Of a DNA stretch of 64,000 nt, positions 41,094 through 49,919 are shown piece after piece (the first letter of the stretch is position 1; each line of letters opens with the position of its first letter). The DNA comes from Streptomyces catenulae. Lineage in GTDB: Bacteria > Actinomycetota > Actinomycetes > Streptomycetales > Streptomycetaceae. The notes under the pieces were generated by a model. That model was given only the letters and a program-made list of their open reading frames with translations. It was not told where the DNA came from and searched no databases. The DNA lies in contig NZ_JODY01000016.1 of assembly GCF_000718015.1 (NCBI RefSeq), forward strand, positions 1 to 64,000. Direction: 5' to 3'. Made by a program: the position numbers and the translations under genes.

Positions 41094-41855
41094 ATGAGAC
41101 AGGTCGCACGCAAGGGCCTGATCACCGTGGCGGCTGCAGGCGGCATCCTCGCCGCCACGGTCGGCTACGCACACGCCGACGCGGGCGCCCAGGGTGGCGC
41201 AGCGAACTCACCCGGCGTCGCATCCGGCAACAATGTGCAGGTCCCGGTGCATGTACCGGTCAACACCTGCGGCAACACCGTCAACGTCGTCGGGCTGCTC
41301 AACCCCGCGATGGGCAACGGCTGCGCCAACGGTTCCGGTGAGCACCGGACTTCGCCGGGTGACGGGCACCACGAGGAGGGCGGCAAGCCCGCAGGTCAGG
41401 GCGGGGCGCAGAGCGGGCACGGCGGCTCGACCGCCGAGGGCGGCGCCACCGGTTCGCCGGGCGTCGCGTCCGGCAACAACGTCCAGGTGCCGGTCGACGT
41501 CCCGGTCAACGCCTGTGGCAACAGCGTCGACGTCGTCGGACTGCTCAACCCCACATTCGGCAACGAATGCGGCAACGACGCGGTCCCGACCCGCCCGGTC
41601 GAGCCGGGCCACCCGGCGAAGCCCGGGAACCCGGAGCAGCCGCACCACCCCACCGTGCCGGTGAAGGAGCACCCCTCCACGCCGGGACCGCGGCCGCAGA
41701 CGGCGTCGCACGTCAAGATCGCCGACACTCCGGAGCCGACGCGTGAGCTGGCGCACACCGGCTCCGAGTCGATCGGGTACGCGGCCTCGGCCAGCGCCGG
41801 TCTGATTCTCGGCGGCGCACTGCTCTACCGTCGGGCCCGCGCCGCACGCAGGTGA
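41094..41855 (+). CDS. chpC: Long, sortase-anchored chaplin ChpC
   Basis: A 253-residue long chaplin with a signal peptide (residues 1-28) and two chaplin domains, at about residues 30-80 (Cys59, Cys77) and 113-163 (Cys141, Cys159). They are joined by a Gly/His-rich linker. A Pro-rich spacer leads to the sortase signal LAHTG at residues 219-223, then a hydrophobic segment and RRARAARR. It is covalently linked to the wall by a class E-type sortase and anchors the short chaplins. It lies after chpH as in S. coelicolor. ATG 41094 has AGGGGA upstream. Confidence 0.96.
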   Translation: MRQVARKGLITVAAAGGILAATVGYAHADAGAQGGAANSPGVASGNNVQVPVHVPVNTCGNTVNVVGLLNPAMGNGCANGSGEHRTSPGDGHHEEGGKPAGQGGAQSGHGGSTAEGGATGSPGVASGNNVQVPVDVPVNACGNSVDVVGLLNPTFGNECGNDAVPTRPVEPGHPAKPGNPEQPHHPTVPVKEHPSTPGPRPQTASHVKIADTPEPTRELAHTGSESIGYAASASAGLILGGALLYRRARAARR

Positions 41856-41884
41856 GGTAGCGCCGACACGGCATCGCAGCACGG

Positions 41885-41916
41885 AGCGGGCCCCGCACAC
41901 CGGCGGGGCCCGCTTT
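41885..41916 (+). terminator. Terminator after chpC
   Basis: AGCGGGCCCCGC (41885-41896) pairs with GCGGGGCCCGCT (41903-41914), loop ACACCG, followed by TTT. It lies 30 bases after the chpC stop. Confidence 0.88.
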
Positions 41917-42056
41917 GCGTTGCCGTGAAGGACCGCCCGCGGTGGCGCCGGGTAGCCGCCCCGCGGCGCCGGGTGCATGCCTTCGGCGGCGGTGCAGCGC
42001 GCCCCGCCGGGTACGGCGTGCCGCGCGCGCCCGCCGTCAGCGGGTGGCGGGGACCG

Positions 42057-42245
42057 TCACCACGTGGCGCGGAGCTGGCGGATGATCCGGCGGCGCAGCC
42101 GCACCCGACGGCTGCCGTCGGGGTTGAGGCGCAGACGGTCCAACTCCCAGTGCCCGTACTCGGCATGGTCGGTCAGCAGGCGTGTGGCGGCCTTGCGGGA
42201 GACCCCCCGCGGCACGTACACATCGCAGAATTCGTATTCCGGCAT
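42057..42245 (-). CDS. DUF5703 small protein
   Basis: A 62-residue protein, MPEYEFCDVYVPRGVSRKAA at the start and a highly basic end (RVRLRRRIIRQLRATW). It matches the Streptomyces DUF5703 family in length and pattern. It is divergent from the hypothetical gene at 42293 with only 47 bases between, so the promoters must overlap. No function is known. Confidence 0.85.
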   Translation of the reverse strand: MPEYEFCDVYVPRGVSRKAATRLLTDHAEYGHWELDRLRLNPDGSRRVRLRRRIIRQLRATW

Positions 42246-42292
42246 CGCATCTATTGTGCGGGACCGGCCCCGGTACGGATAGCGTCTGCACC

Positions 42293-42970
42293 ATGTCTGA
42301 TGCTGCGCAGCCTTCCGCTGCCGAGGTACGTGCCGCCGCCGAGGCGGTCAAAGCCGCACTGGACCGTCACCTCGACGCGGTGGAACGCCGCTCGGGGCAG
42401 GACGATCCCGACGTCTACGCCGCGTTCGACGAACTCGCCGCCGCGGCAGAGGTCTACGACGAGCTGCTCTACGACACCTACGACGAAGTCACCCCCTTCG
42501 AGATTCCCGGAAGTGACCATCTCCCCGCCTACCAGGGGCCGGAGGAACCCAGTGCGCTGAGCGTGCTGATCCGCCGGGACTACGCGGTCGCCGATCCGCA
42601 GCGACTGCTCCATCAGGCACAGCGCGTCGCCGATCTCGACCCGGACACCGCGGACGACGTGGCCCGCGCCCCGGGCGAGAGCGGCGCCGCGGTGGTGGGC
42701 TCCAGCGTGTACGCGGCGCTCGGCGTGCTCTTCGGCGAGTTCGAGCCGGACGAAATCGCCTCCCGGCACAAGGAGTTCGGCCTGGAGGAGGGCGACTCCA
42801 CGCTCTGGGTCGCGGCCACCGACGACCTGCCGGAGCCGGGGGAGTGGCTGTCGGAGCCGTTCGAGGACATCGATCCGCAGCAGGTGGTCTGCCGGTTCGA
42901 CGTCAGCTCGGTCTTCGACGAGGAGCTGGACGAGGAGCAGGACACCGGCGGGCCGGACCGGGGGCGCTGA
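42293..42970 (+). CDS. Conserved acidic hypothetical protein
   Basis: A 225-residue, strongly acidic protein with no signal peptide or membrane segment. It starts MSDAAQPSAAEVRAAAEAVK and ends with EELDEEQDTGGPDRGR. A helical N-terminal part has AFDELAAAAEVYDELLYDTYD. The conserved-looking middle includes SSVYAALGVLFGEFEPDEIASRH. It is probably actinobacterial-specific. It is convergent with the RecD-like gene and separated from it by a strong hairpin. Function unknown. Confidence 0.75.
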   Translation: MSDAAQPSAAEVRAAAEAVKAALDRHLDAVERRSGQDDPDVYAAFDELAAAAEVYDELLYDTYDEVTPFEIPGSDHLPAYQGPEEPSALSVLIRRDYAVADPQRLLHQAQRVADLDPDTADDVARAPGESGAAVVGSSVYAALGVLFGEFEPDEIASRHKEFGLEEGDSTLWVAATDDLPEPGEWLSEPFEDIDPQQVVCRFDVSSVFDEELDEEQDTGGPDRGR

Positions 42971-43152
42971 GGAGGCGCTTCTCCCGGTCGGTGGCCGGTC
43001 CGACCGGCCCGACCGGTCCGAGGGTTCGGAACTGCCCCGGGGAGACGGGGCGCGGGTGCGTGCCCGGCTCTCCCCGGGGCAGTGGGCTGCCGGGGCCCGT
43101 CCCGGTCGGTGCGGCGGCGAGCCCGCTTCGGGGCGCCGCCGCCCGGCCGTCC

Positions 43153-43199
43153 GGCGGCAGCGGCGGTTACGGGCCTTCGGCCCTCCCGCCGCTGCCGCC
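43153..43199. terminator. Bidirectional terminator hairpin
   Basis: A 14-bp perfect stem pairs 43153-43166 with 43186-43199, enclosing a second hairpin GGGCC-TTC-GGCCC. It lies between convergent genes at 42970 and 43211. Confidence 0.85.
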
Positions 43200-43210
43200 G
43201 CTCTTCCGTC

Positions 43211-45652
43211 TCACTCCGCCTGTGCGGTCTCCGCCGTGGCCTGGGCGTTCTGCTGCTGGAGCAGGGTGCGCAGGCGGGTGGTGCGCTCCTTGGCCGGGAC
43301 GTCGGCGACGGCGTGGGGGAGGGCCTGGTCCACACCCTGGACCACCGACAGATGGCGTTCGCCGCGGCTGAACGCGGTGTAGACCCAGGCGCGGTTCAGC
43401 CCCTGGGCGGCGTCGCCGGGCAGCACCACGACGGCCGCGGGCCAGCGCGTCCCGGCCGCCTGATGGGCGGTGAGCGCCCAGCCGTGCCGGAGCGCGCCCG
43501 CCTCGACACGGGCCCGTCCGACCACGAGGGGGGCGCCCTCGCACTCCAGCCGCAGGCCGTCGGCGTCCGCGCCGGTGACCGTGGCGGGCACGGTACGGCC
43601 CGGGGCGGGGGAGTAGGCGACGCGGTCCCCGGGGTCGAAGCCGCCGAACCGGCCGGGGCCCGGATTGAGCCTTTCCTTGAGCGCGGCGTTGAGCGCGCGG
43701 GTCCCGGCCGAGCCGCCGTGGCCGACGGTGATGACCTGCGTCTCCTGCGGCGGCACCCCCAGCGCCCGCGGCACCGAGTCGGCGACCAGCTGGACCGTGC
43801 GGTGCACCGCCTCCCGTGCGTCGCGTACGGGGACGATCACCACCTCCTTGCCGGGCGCCTCCACCGGGCTCAGCTCCCCGATGCCGATGCCGGAGACCAG
43901 CTCCCCGATCGGGCCGAAGTCCGGGGTGCGCGAGGCGATCTGCGGGCAGCAGCGGGCGGCCAGCAGATCGGCGAAGAGCCGGCCGGGGCCCGCCGAGCCG
44001 AGGACCCCCGGGTCGCCGCTGAGCACCAGCCGGACCCCGTCGGCCAGCGACTCGATGAGCACCGCCGCGGTCTCCAGATCCAGCTGCGGGGCGTCGAGGA
44101 CGACCAGCAGGTCGAGGGCGAGCGCCCCGTCCGCGTCCCGGCCCGGACCCTCCTGGCCGGACAGCAGACCGGCGACGGTGACGGCACCGGCGTCCGCCGC
44201 TTCCGGGGAGTCCGCGGCGGTGAGCTGGGCGGCGAGCCGGGCGCGGCCGTTGCCGGTGTGGGCGGCGGCGTAGGCGCGCAGGCCCAGCGCACGGGCGGCG
44301 GTGACCAGCGCGGCGGGCTCGGCGCGGGCCGCCTCGGCGCCGGTGTGCGTCACCAGACCGCTGTGGGCCACGGCCCGGATCAGCTCGGCCGCGGACGGCG
44401 AGGGAGCCGCCGCGGCCACGGCCTCCCACTGCGCGGCGGAGGGCCGCACCCGCTCCCCGGCCGGAGCATCCCCGCCCTGGGCGGCTGGCCCGTCCCCGGC
44501 CTCCTCCTCGGCTTCCGGTTCCGGCTCCGTGCCCCCGGCCGCCTCACCGGCCTCCGGCTCCGGCACCTCCCCGGCCTCCCCGGCCTCGGGCCCGGCCTCC
44601 CCGCCGGACGTATCCGGCTGTCCGCCCCCCGCCGCCTCGAACGTGTTGAGCAGTCGGGCCAGTCCGTCGGCGACGCTCTCCTCGGCCATCGCGTAGCGGT
44701 CCAGGCCCAGCAGCACCCGGACCGGGGTCTCCTCCTCGTCCTCCGGGGCGGGGCGGGCCGTGCCCGGGGTGTCGAGGGCGTCCTGGAAGACGAGGGCGGC
44801 GCCCTCGGCCAGGGCGAGCTGAAGGGCCTCGTCCGGCTCCGGCACCGCCCGCTGGGCGAGCGCCGCCCGCAGCGCCGACGCCTCCAGGGCGGAGTGCCCG
44901 GCCAGCGCGGCCTGCTCCAGCAGCCAGCCGACGAGCGCCACGGCACGCCGCTCGTCACCGGGGCCGCAGGCGGCGCCCAGCAGCGCCCGCGCGAAGGTGT
45001 CGGCCTGCTCGGGCCGGACGCCGGGCACCGCCAGCAGCTGCCAGGGGTCCTCGCGCAGCGCCTCCCCGGCCCGCTCGCCGAGCACCTCGGCCGCCTTGCC
45101 CGCCAGCGCCTCCGGGGCACCGCCCGCCGCCAGCACCTGGCGTACGCCGTCGATGCCCTCGGCGGTGGGCGGCAGCGGGCGCGGCGGCGCGGCCGGTGCC
45201 GCCTGCCGGGCCTCGGCGGACGGGGCCGTGGCCCGCTCCGGAGCGCCACCGGGAGCCCCCGGGGCACCCTGCGGAGGCCGCCCGCCGCCCGCCGGACCTC
45301 CCGCGGGAGGCGTCGTGGCGGGCCGGGCGGCCGGGGGGCGCGGCGCTTCGTTGAAGAAGGACGCGGCGGAGCGTTCGCCGCTCTCCACCGCCCGCACCGC
45401 GGCCGCCAGCGCCGCCGCCGTGGCCTTCCCGCCCGGAGCGGCGGCGGGCGCCGCACCGGCCGCACCCTGCTGGGCCCGGCCCGCCGTCTCGTCACCCGAA
45501 GGAGCGGCCGCCCCGTCCGCCGGGGAGGTCGGCTGCGGGCCCTCCGAAGCCGTCGGCCGCTCCGAAGCGCTCTCCTCCGCGGCGGCGGGCGGGCCGCCCG
45601 GCGCGGCCTCCTGCTCGGGCGCGGTCTCGCCGGAGGGGCGGTCGGTGCTCAC
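43211..45652 (-). CDS. RecD-like helicase-fold protein lacking Walker A
   Basis: An 813-residue protein with an N-terminal Ala/Pro/Gly-rich tail (about 150 residues), a helix-hairpin-helix-like middle (LLAVPGVRPEQADTFARALLG) and a RecD/UvrD_C_2-type ATPase fold at the C-terminus. Motif II is weak (LVVLDAPQLD at about residue 517, where RecD has DEA). The C-terminal motif VI region is recognisable as YTAFSRGERHLSVV from residue 758. The Walker A GxxGxGKT is missing, so helicase activity is unlikely. GTG 45652 overlaps the aldo-keto reductase stop by four bases. Acidic low-complexity segments interrupt the fold around residues 340-400. Confidence 0.8.
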   Translation of the reverse strand: MSTDRPSGETAPEQEAAPGGPPAAAEESASERPTASEGPQPTSPADGAAAPSGDETAGRAQQGAAGAAPAAAPGGKATAAALAAAVRAVESGERSAASFFNEAPRPPAARPATTPPAGGPAGGGRPPQGAPGAPGGAPERATAPSAEARQAAPAAPPRPLPPTAEGIDGVRQVLAAGGAPEALAGKAAEVLGERAGEALREDPWQLLAVPGVRPEQADTFARALLGAACGPGDERRAVALVGWLLEQAALAGHSALEASALRAALAQRAVPEPDEALQLALAEGAALVFQDALDTPGTARPAPEDEEETPVRVLLGLDRYAMAEESVADGLARLLNTFEAAGGGQPDTSGGEAGPEAGEAGEVPEPEAGEAAGGTEPEPEAEEEAGDGPAAQGGDAPAGERVRPSAAQWEAVAAAAPSPSAAELIRAVAHSGLVTHTGAEAARAEPAALVTAARALGLRAYAAAHTGNGRARLAAQLTAADSPEAADAGAVTVAGLLSGQEGPGRDADGALALDLLVVLDAPQLDLETAAVLIESLADGVRLVLSGDPGVLGSAGPGRLFADLLAARCCPQIASRTPDFGPIGELVSGIGIGELSPVEAPGKEVVIVPVRDAREAVHRTVQLVADSVPRALGVPPQETQVITVGHGGSAGTRALNAALKERLNPGPGRFGGFDPGDRVAYSPAPGRTVPATVTGADADGLRLECEGAPLVVGRARVEAGALRHGWALTAHQAAGTRWPAAVVVLPGDAAQGLNRAWVYTAFSRGERHLSVVQGVDQALPHAVADVPAKERTTRLRTLLQQQNAQATAETAQAE

Positions 45653-46632
45653 AGCGTGCTCCAGTGGTGATCGGGATAGTGGTGGTCCGGGGCCGACACG
45701 TCGTCCAGCGCCCGGGTGATCTCGTCAGGAAGCGTAAGCGCCTCCACTGACAATGCCGCCGCGAGCTGCGCGGATGTCCGGGCGCCGACGAGCGGGGCGG
45801 CGACCCCGGGGCGGTCGCGCACCCATGCGAGCGCGACATGCAGCGGGGTGACGGCGAGCCCGTCGGCCGCCGTGGTGACCGCGTCGACGATGCCGTCGCA
45901 CCGCTTGTCCAGATACGGCGCGACGAACCCGGCCAGCCGGTCCGAGGCGCCCCGCGAATCGATCGGGGTCGCCCGCCGGTACTTGCCGGTGAGCACGCCG
46001 CGGCCCAGCGGTGAGGCGGGCAGCAGGCCGAGGCCCAGGTCGTGGGCGGCGGGCAGCACCTCCCGCTCCACCCTGCGCTGGAGCAGCGAGTACTCCAGCT
46101 GGGCGCTCGCCAGCCGGGTGCGCACCGCGGGCTCGGCCAGCTGCCAGGTGGCGGCCTTGGCCAGCTGCCAGCCGGAGAAGTCGGCGAGCCCGGCGTACCG
46201 CGCCCGGCCGCTGCTGACGGCGGTGTCCAGCGCCTGCAGCGTCTCCTCCAGCGGGGTGTGCGGGTCGTAGGCGTGCAGCTGCCAGAGGTCGACGTGGTCC
46301 GTGCCCAGGCGGCGCAGCGAGGCGTCCAGCGCGGCGAGCAGATGGCGGCGTGAGCCGTCCACCCGGCGGTCCGGCTCCAGAACGCTGCCCGCCTTCGTGG
46401 CGATCACCAGGTCGGCGCGGGGCACCAGGCCCTCCAGCAGTCGGCCGAGCAGCCGCTCGGCGCCGCCGTCGGCGTATATGTCCGCGGTGTCGACGAGGCT
46501 GCCGCCCGCCTCCCAGAACGTCTTGAGCTGCTCGGCCGCACCCCGTTCGTCGGTGTCGCGCGCCCAGGTGAGTGTGCCGAGCCCGATACGGGACACGCGC
46601 AGACCCGTACGGCCGAGATGCCGTTGCTCCAT
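45649..46632 (-). CDS. Aldo/keto reductase
   Basis: A 327-residue NADPH-dependent aldo-keto reductase with a TIM-barrel fold. Family features are GLGTLTWARDTD at the start, LVDTADIYADGGAERLLGRLLEG (Asp and Tyr of the active site), VIATKAG (Lys) and HVDLWQLHAYD (His). It is upstream of the RecD-like gene with a GTGA overlap, so they share an mRNA. Substrate unknown. Confidence 0.93.
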   Translation of the reverse strand: MEQRHLGRTGLRVSRIGLGTLTWARDTDERGAAEQLKTFWEAGGSLVDTADIYADGGAERLLGRLLEGLVPRADLVIATKAGSVLEPDRRVDGSRRHLLAALDASLRRLGTDHVDLWQLHAYDPHTPLEETLQALDTAVSSGRARYAGLADFSGWQLAKAATWQLAEPAVRTRLASAQLEYSLLQRRVEREVLPAAHDLGLGLLPASPLGRGVLTGKYRRATPIDSRGASDRLAGFVAPYLDKRCDGIVDAVTTAADGLAVTPLHVALAWVRDRPGVAAPLVGARTSAQLAAALSVEALTLPDEITRALDDVSAPDHHYPDHHWSTL

Positions 46633-46757
46633 GCGGCCCGAGGTTAGTGGCCGTCAGCCGTGCGCAGGAGACCTGTGGACAACCGCCGATGACGCCGGGC
46701 GCCGGTGCGCGCTAGAGTCCCCGCAACGTGACGTTACTGATCGGTAAGGGGAGCGGC

Positions 46758-47807
46758 ATGAGGCTTGGCATCAACCTCGGTTACTGGGGCGCCGGGATGG
46801 ACGGCGACAATCTCGCCGTGGCACAGGAGGCCGACCGGCTCGGCTACGCGGTCTGCTGGGCCGCCGAGGCGTACGGATCCGACGCCCCCACGGTCCTGTC
46901 CTGGGTCGCCGCCCGCACCGAGCGGATCGACGTCGGCTCGGCGATCTTCCAGATCCCGGCCCGTACCCCCGCCATGACCGCGATGACCGCGGCCACCCTC
47001 GACTCCCTCTCCGGCGGCCGTTTCCGCCTCGGCCTCGGCGTCTCCGGCCCGCAGGTCTCCGAGGGCTGGTACGGCGTGAAGTTCGACAAGCCGCTCGCCC
47101 GCACCCGCGAGTACGTCGACATCGTCCGCAAGGCGCTCTCCCGCGAGCGGCTGTCGTACGAGGGCGCGCACTGGACGCTGCCGCTGCCCGACGGCCCGGG
47201 CAAGCCCCTCAAGCTCACCGTCCACCCCACCCGCGAGCGCATCCCGCTCTACATCGCGGCGATCGGCCCCAAGAACCTGGAGCAGACCGGCGAGATCGCC
47301 GACGGCGCGCTGCTGATCTTCCCCTCGGCCGAGCACCTGGAGGAGACCGCCCTGGCCCCGCTGCGCGCGGGCCGCGCCAAGGCGGGGCTGACGATGGAGG
47401 GCTTCGACGTCTGCCCGACGCTGCCGCTCGCCGTCGGCGACGACGTCGACGCGCTCGCCGACATGTTCCGCCCGTACACCGCCCTGTACGTCGGCGGCAT
47501 GGGCAGCCGGAAGCAGAACTTCTACAACAAGCTTGCCACCCGCATGGGATACGGCGCGGAGGCGGCCGACATCCAGGACCGGTACCTCTCCGGCGACAAG
47601 GACGGCGCGGCCGCCGCCGTACCGCGGCGGCTGATCGACCAGACCGCGCTGCTCGGCCCCGTCGAGCGGATCGCGGAGCGGATGCAGGCGTACGCCGCCG
47701 CGGGCGTCACCACGCTGACGCTGGCGCCCGCCGGATTCACCCTGGACGAGCGGATCGCCGCCCTGCGCGCGGGCACCGAGGCGCTGGAGAAGGCCGGGCT
47801 GGCCTGA
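46758..47807 (+). CDS. LLM-class F420-dependent oxidoreductase
   Basis: A 349-residue luciferase-like TIM-barrel oxidoreductase of the F420 type. Seen are MRLGINLGYWGAGMDGDN, then SAIFQIPARTPAMTAMTAATLDSLSGGRFRLGLGVSGPQVSEGWYG, the usual F420-binding N-terminal block. It transfers hydride between reduced F420 and an unknown substrate. ATG 46758 is preceded by AAGGGGAG; the upstream GTG 46728 is less likely. It is divergent from the aldo-keto reductase and ends at a strong hairpin. Confidence 0.92.
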   Translation: MRLGINLGYWGAGMDGDNLAVAQEADRLGYAVCWAAEAYGSDAPTVLSWVAARTERIDVGSAIFQIPARTPAMTAMTAATLDSLSGGRFRLGLGVSGPQVSEGWYGVKFDKPLARTREYVDIVRKALSRERLSYEGAHWTLPLPDGPGKPLKLTVHPTRERIPLYIAAIGPKNLEQTGEIADGALLIFPSAEHLEETALAPLRAGRAKAGLTMEGFDVCPTLPLAVGDDVDALADMFRPYTALYVGGMGSRKQNFYNKLATRMGYGAEAADIQDRYLSGDKDGAAAAVPRRLIDQTALLGPVERIAERMQAYAAAGVTTLTLAPAGFTLDERIAALRAGTEALEKAGLA

Positions 47808-47811
47808 CCGG

Positions 47812-47843
47812 AAGCCGCCCGGTGCACGGGCACCGGGCGGCTT
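47812..47843 (+). terminator. Terminator after the F420 oxidoreductase gene
   Basis: A perfect 14-bp stem (AAGCCGCCCGGTGC with GCACCGGGCGGCTT) and loop ACGG begin five bases after the stop codon. Confidence 0.9.
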
Positions 47844-48032
47844 GCGGACCGCGGCCGTGGTGGGGGCTCGGGGTCCTCCCCGCCACGGCCGTCACCGGGG
47901 ACAACGCCCCGCCCACCACCCGGTTACGCCGCCGCTCGTTCGCACGGAGGAACGATCCTCCGCCTCCGGTTGCCGGGTCCGGCGGCCCGCTCTTGACTGT
48001 GCCTCCAGGAGTGTCCTTCGGAGGTGGCGCTG

Positions 48033-48812
48033 ATGCTCTCGGCCCGGAGCCTGTTCCAGGAAATCGTCGACCACGACGAGGCGTACCGACTCTTCTGCTC
48101 CATCGCCGCGGGCGGCGAGGCCCAGGGCGGCTGGGAGAACGGGCGGATCGCCGCCCTCATCCCCGAGGGGCGGCGCGACCTGGCACCCAAGGCCGCCCGG
48201 CACGGCGCCGACGAGGACAAGCACGGCCGGATCTTCCGCGCCCTGCTCCGCAGACGCGGCCTGGAGGCGGCCACCGTCCCCGCCGCCGCCGACTACACGA
48301 TGCTCCTGGAGCGCCGCGGCATCGGCCTCGCCCACGACCGGCTGCGCGCCGCCACGCCGCTGACCGAGGAGGACGTCATCACCTACCTCGCGCACAGCAG
48401 GGTCACCGAACAGCGCGCGTCCGAGCAGATGCGGCTGTTGCGCAAGCACTTCGGCGACCACCCCGAACTGGGCCGCGCGGTCCGGATGATCTCCCAGGAC
48501 GAGGACAACCACCTCGCCTACTGCCACGAGGAACTGCTCCGCCTCGCCCGCGACGGCCGCGGCCGCACCATCCAGCGGATCCTGCGCGACTGCGCGCTCG
48601 CCGAGATCGCCGTCCACCGGGACGTCAGCCTCGCCGTCATGGACCACATGGGCCGCATCCTCGGCTGGCCCGCCCCCAAGGCGGCCCTCCTCGCCGTCGG
48701 CATCCGTCTCCACTACGGCTACGAACGCCTCGTCGGCTGGCGCCGGATGGTCAGCCTCCGGATGCCCGAGCGGCGCGACGCCCTGGGCGGGCCGGTCACC
48801 GAGTACGCCTGA
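48033..48812 (+). CDS. Ferritin-like di-iron domain protein
   Basis: A 259-residue, mostly helical protein. Two EExxH-like stretches are visible: HGADEDKHGRIF (about residue 68) and SQDEDNHLAYCHEELL (about residue 155), with a further TEQRASEQM helix, as in ferritin-like di-iron proteins. ATG 48033 lies eight bases after GGAGG, so it is preferred to GTG 48024. It is followed by the convergent corA gene 24 bases away. Oxidase, hydroxylase or iron-storage roles are all possible. Confidence 0.8.
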   Translation: MLSARSLFQEIVDHDEAYRLFCSIAAGGEAQGGWENGRIAALIPEGRRDLAPKAARHGADEDKHGRIFRALLRRRGLEAATVPAAADYTMLLERRGIGLAHDRLRAATPLTEEDVITYLAHSRVTEQRASEQMRLLRKHFGDHPELGRAVRMISQDEDNHLAYCHEELLRLARDGRGRTIQRILRDCALAEIAVHRDVSLAVMDHMGRILGWPAPKAALLAVGIRLHYGYERLVGWRRMVSLRMPERRDALGGPVTEYA

Positions 48813-48836
48813 GCCGGGCGCCCGCCGAGGGCCCGC

Positions 48837-49835
48837 TCACAGCCAGCCGCGCCGCTTGAACAGCCGGTAGAGCGAGAACTCGATGACCGCCATCGCCAGC
48901 AGCACCCCGACGTACCCGAAGCGCAGGCCCAGCTCCGGCATGTGGTGGAAGTTCATGCCGTAGATCCCGGCGATCAGCGTCGGCACGGCGGCCAGCGCCG
49001 CCCAGGCGGAGATCTTGCGCATGTCGTCGTTCTGCCGCACGCCCATCTGCGCCAGATGCGCGGAGAGGATGTCGGACAGCAGCCGGTCCAGACCGTCCAC
49101 CGAGTCGTTGGCGCGCGCCAGATGGTCGCCGACGTCGCGGAAGAAGGGCCGCGAGCCGTCGTGCACGAACGGCACGCCGGTGTTCTCCTGCAACCGCGTC
49201 ATCGGCTCGGTCAGCGGTCCCGTGGCCCGCCGGAACTCCATCACCTGGCGTTTGAACGCGTAGATCTCGGCGGCGGTGTTCCGGCTCTCGGAGCGGTCCG
49301 GGGAGAAGACCTCGGCCTCCAGGTCCTCCAGATCCGCCTGCAGCTCCCCGGCCACCTCGATGTAGTGGTCGACCACCGCGTCGCTGACCGCGTAGAGCAC
49401 CGACGTCGGGCCGTGCCGGAGCGTCTCCGGCCGGTGCTCCAGGCGCCGCCGGACGGCCGCCAGCGGGCCGGTCTCGCCGTGCCGGACGGTGACGACGAAC
49501 GCGTCGCCGACGAAGACCATCAGCTCCGTCGCCGTCACCGTTGCGGTGGCGTCGTCGTACGCGACCGGCTTGAGCACCATGAACAGCGAGTCGTCGTAGA
49601 CCTCCAGCTTCGGCCGCTGGTGTGCCTTGAGCGCGTCCTCGACGGCCAGCGGGTGCAGCCCGAACTCGCCGCTGATCCGCTCGAACTCCTCCGGGGTCGG
49701 CTCGTGGACGCCCAGCCACAGGAAGGCGTGGCCGCGCCGGCGGCGTGCCTCCCGGAGCGCGCTCGGGAAGTCCTCGGGCCGCTCCGTGCGGCGCCCGTCC
49801 CGGTAGATGGCGCAGTCCACGATCACACCAGGCAT
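48837..49835 (-). CDS. corA: CorA-family magnesium/cobalt transporter
   Basis: A 332-residue CorA. The long N-terminal cytoplasmic domain, the coiled stretch before the pore and the two C-terminal membrane segments are in place. The selectivity motif YGMNF is at Gly293-Met294-Asn295. The C-terminus is the usual basic LYRLFKRRGWL. ATG 49833-49835 is used; GTG 49841 is two codons upstream. It mediates passive Mg2+ uptake. It is divergent from the phosphatase gene 84 bases away. Confidence 0.95.
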   Translation of the reverse strand: MPGVIVDCAIYRDGRRTERPEDFPSALREARRRRGHAFLWLGVHEPTPEEFERISGEFGLHPLAVEDALKAHQRPKLEVYDDSLFMVLKPVAYDDATATVTATELMVFVGDAFVVTVRHGETGPLAAVRRRLEHRPETLRHGPTSVLYAVSDAVVDHYIEVAGELQADLEDLEAEVFSPDRSESRNTAAEIYAFKRQVMEFRRATGPLTEPMTRLQENTGVPFVHDGSRPFFRDVGDHLARANDSVDGLDRLLSDILSAHLAQMGVRQNDDMRKISAWAALAAVPTLIAGIYGMNFHHMPELGLRFGYVGVLLAMAVIEFSLYRLFKRRGWL

Positions 49836-49919
49836 TCTCACCCCGGCCCCGGACTCCTGCCAGGGAACGGTCCGCCGACGCCTGCCGGGGAGCGGCCCGG
49901 GGAACGTAGGGTGGCCGCC

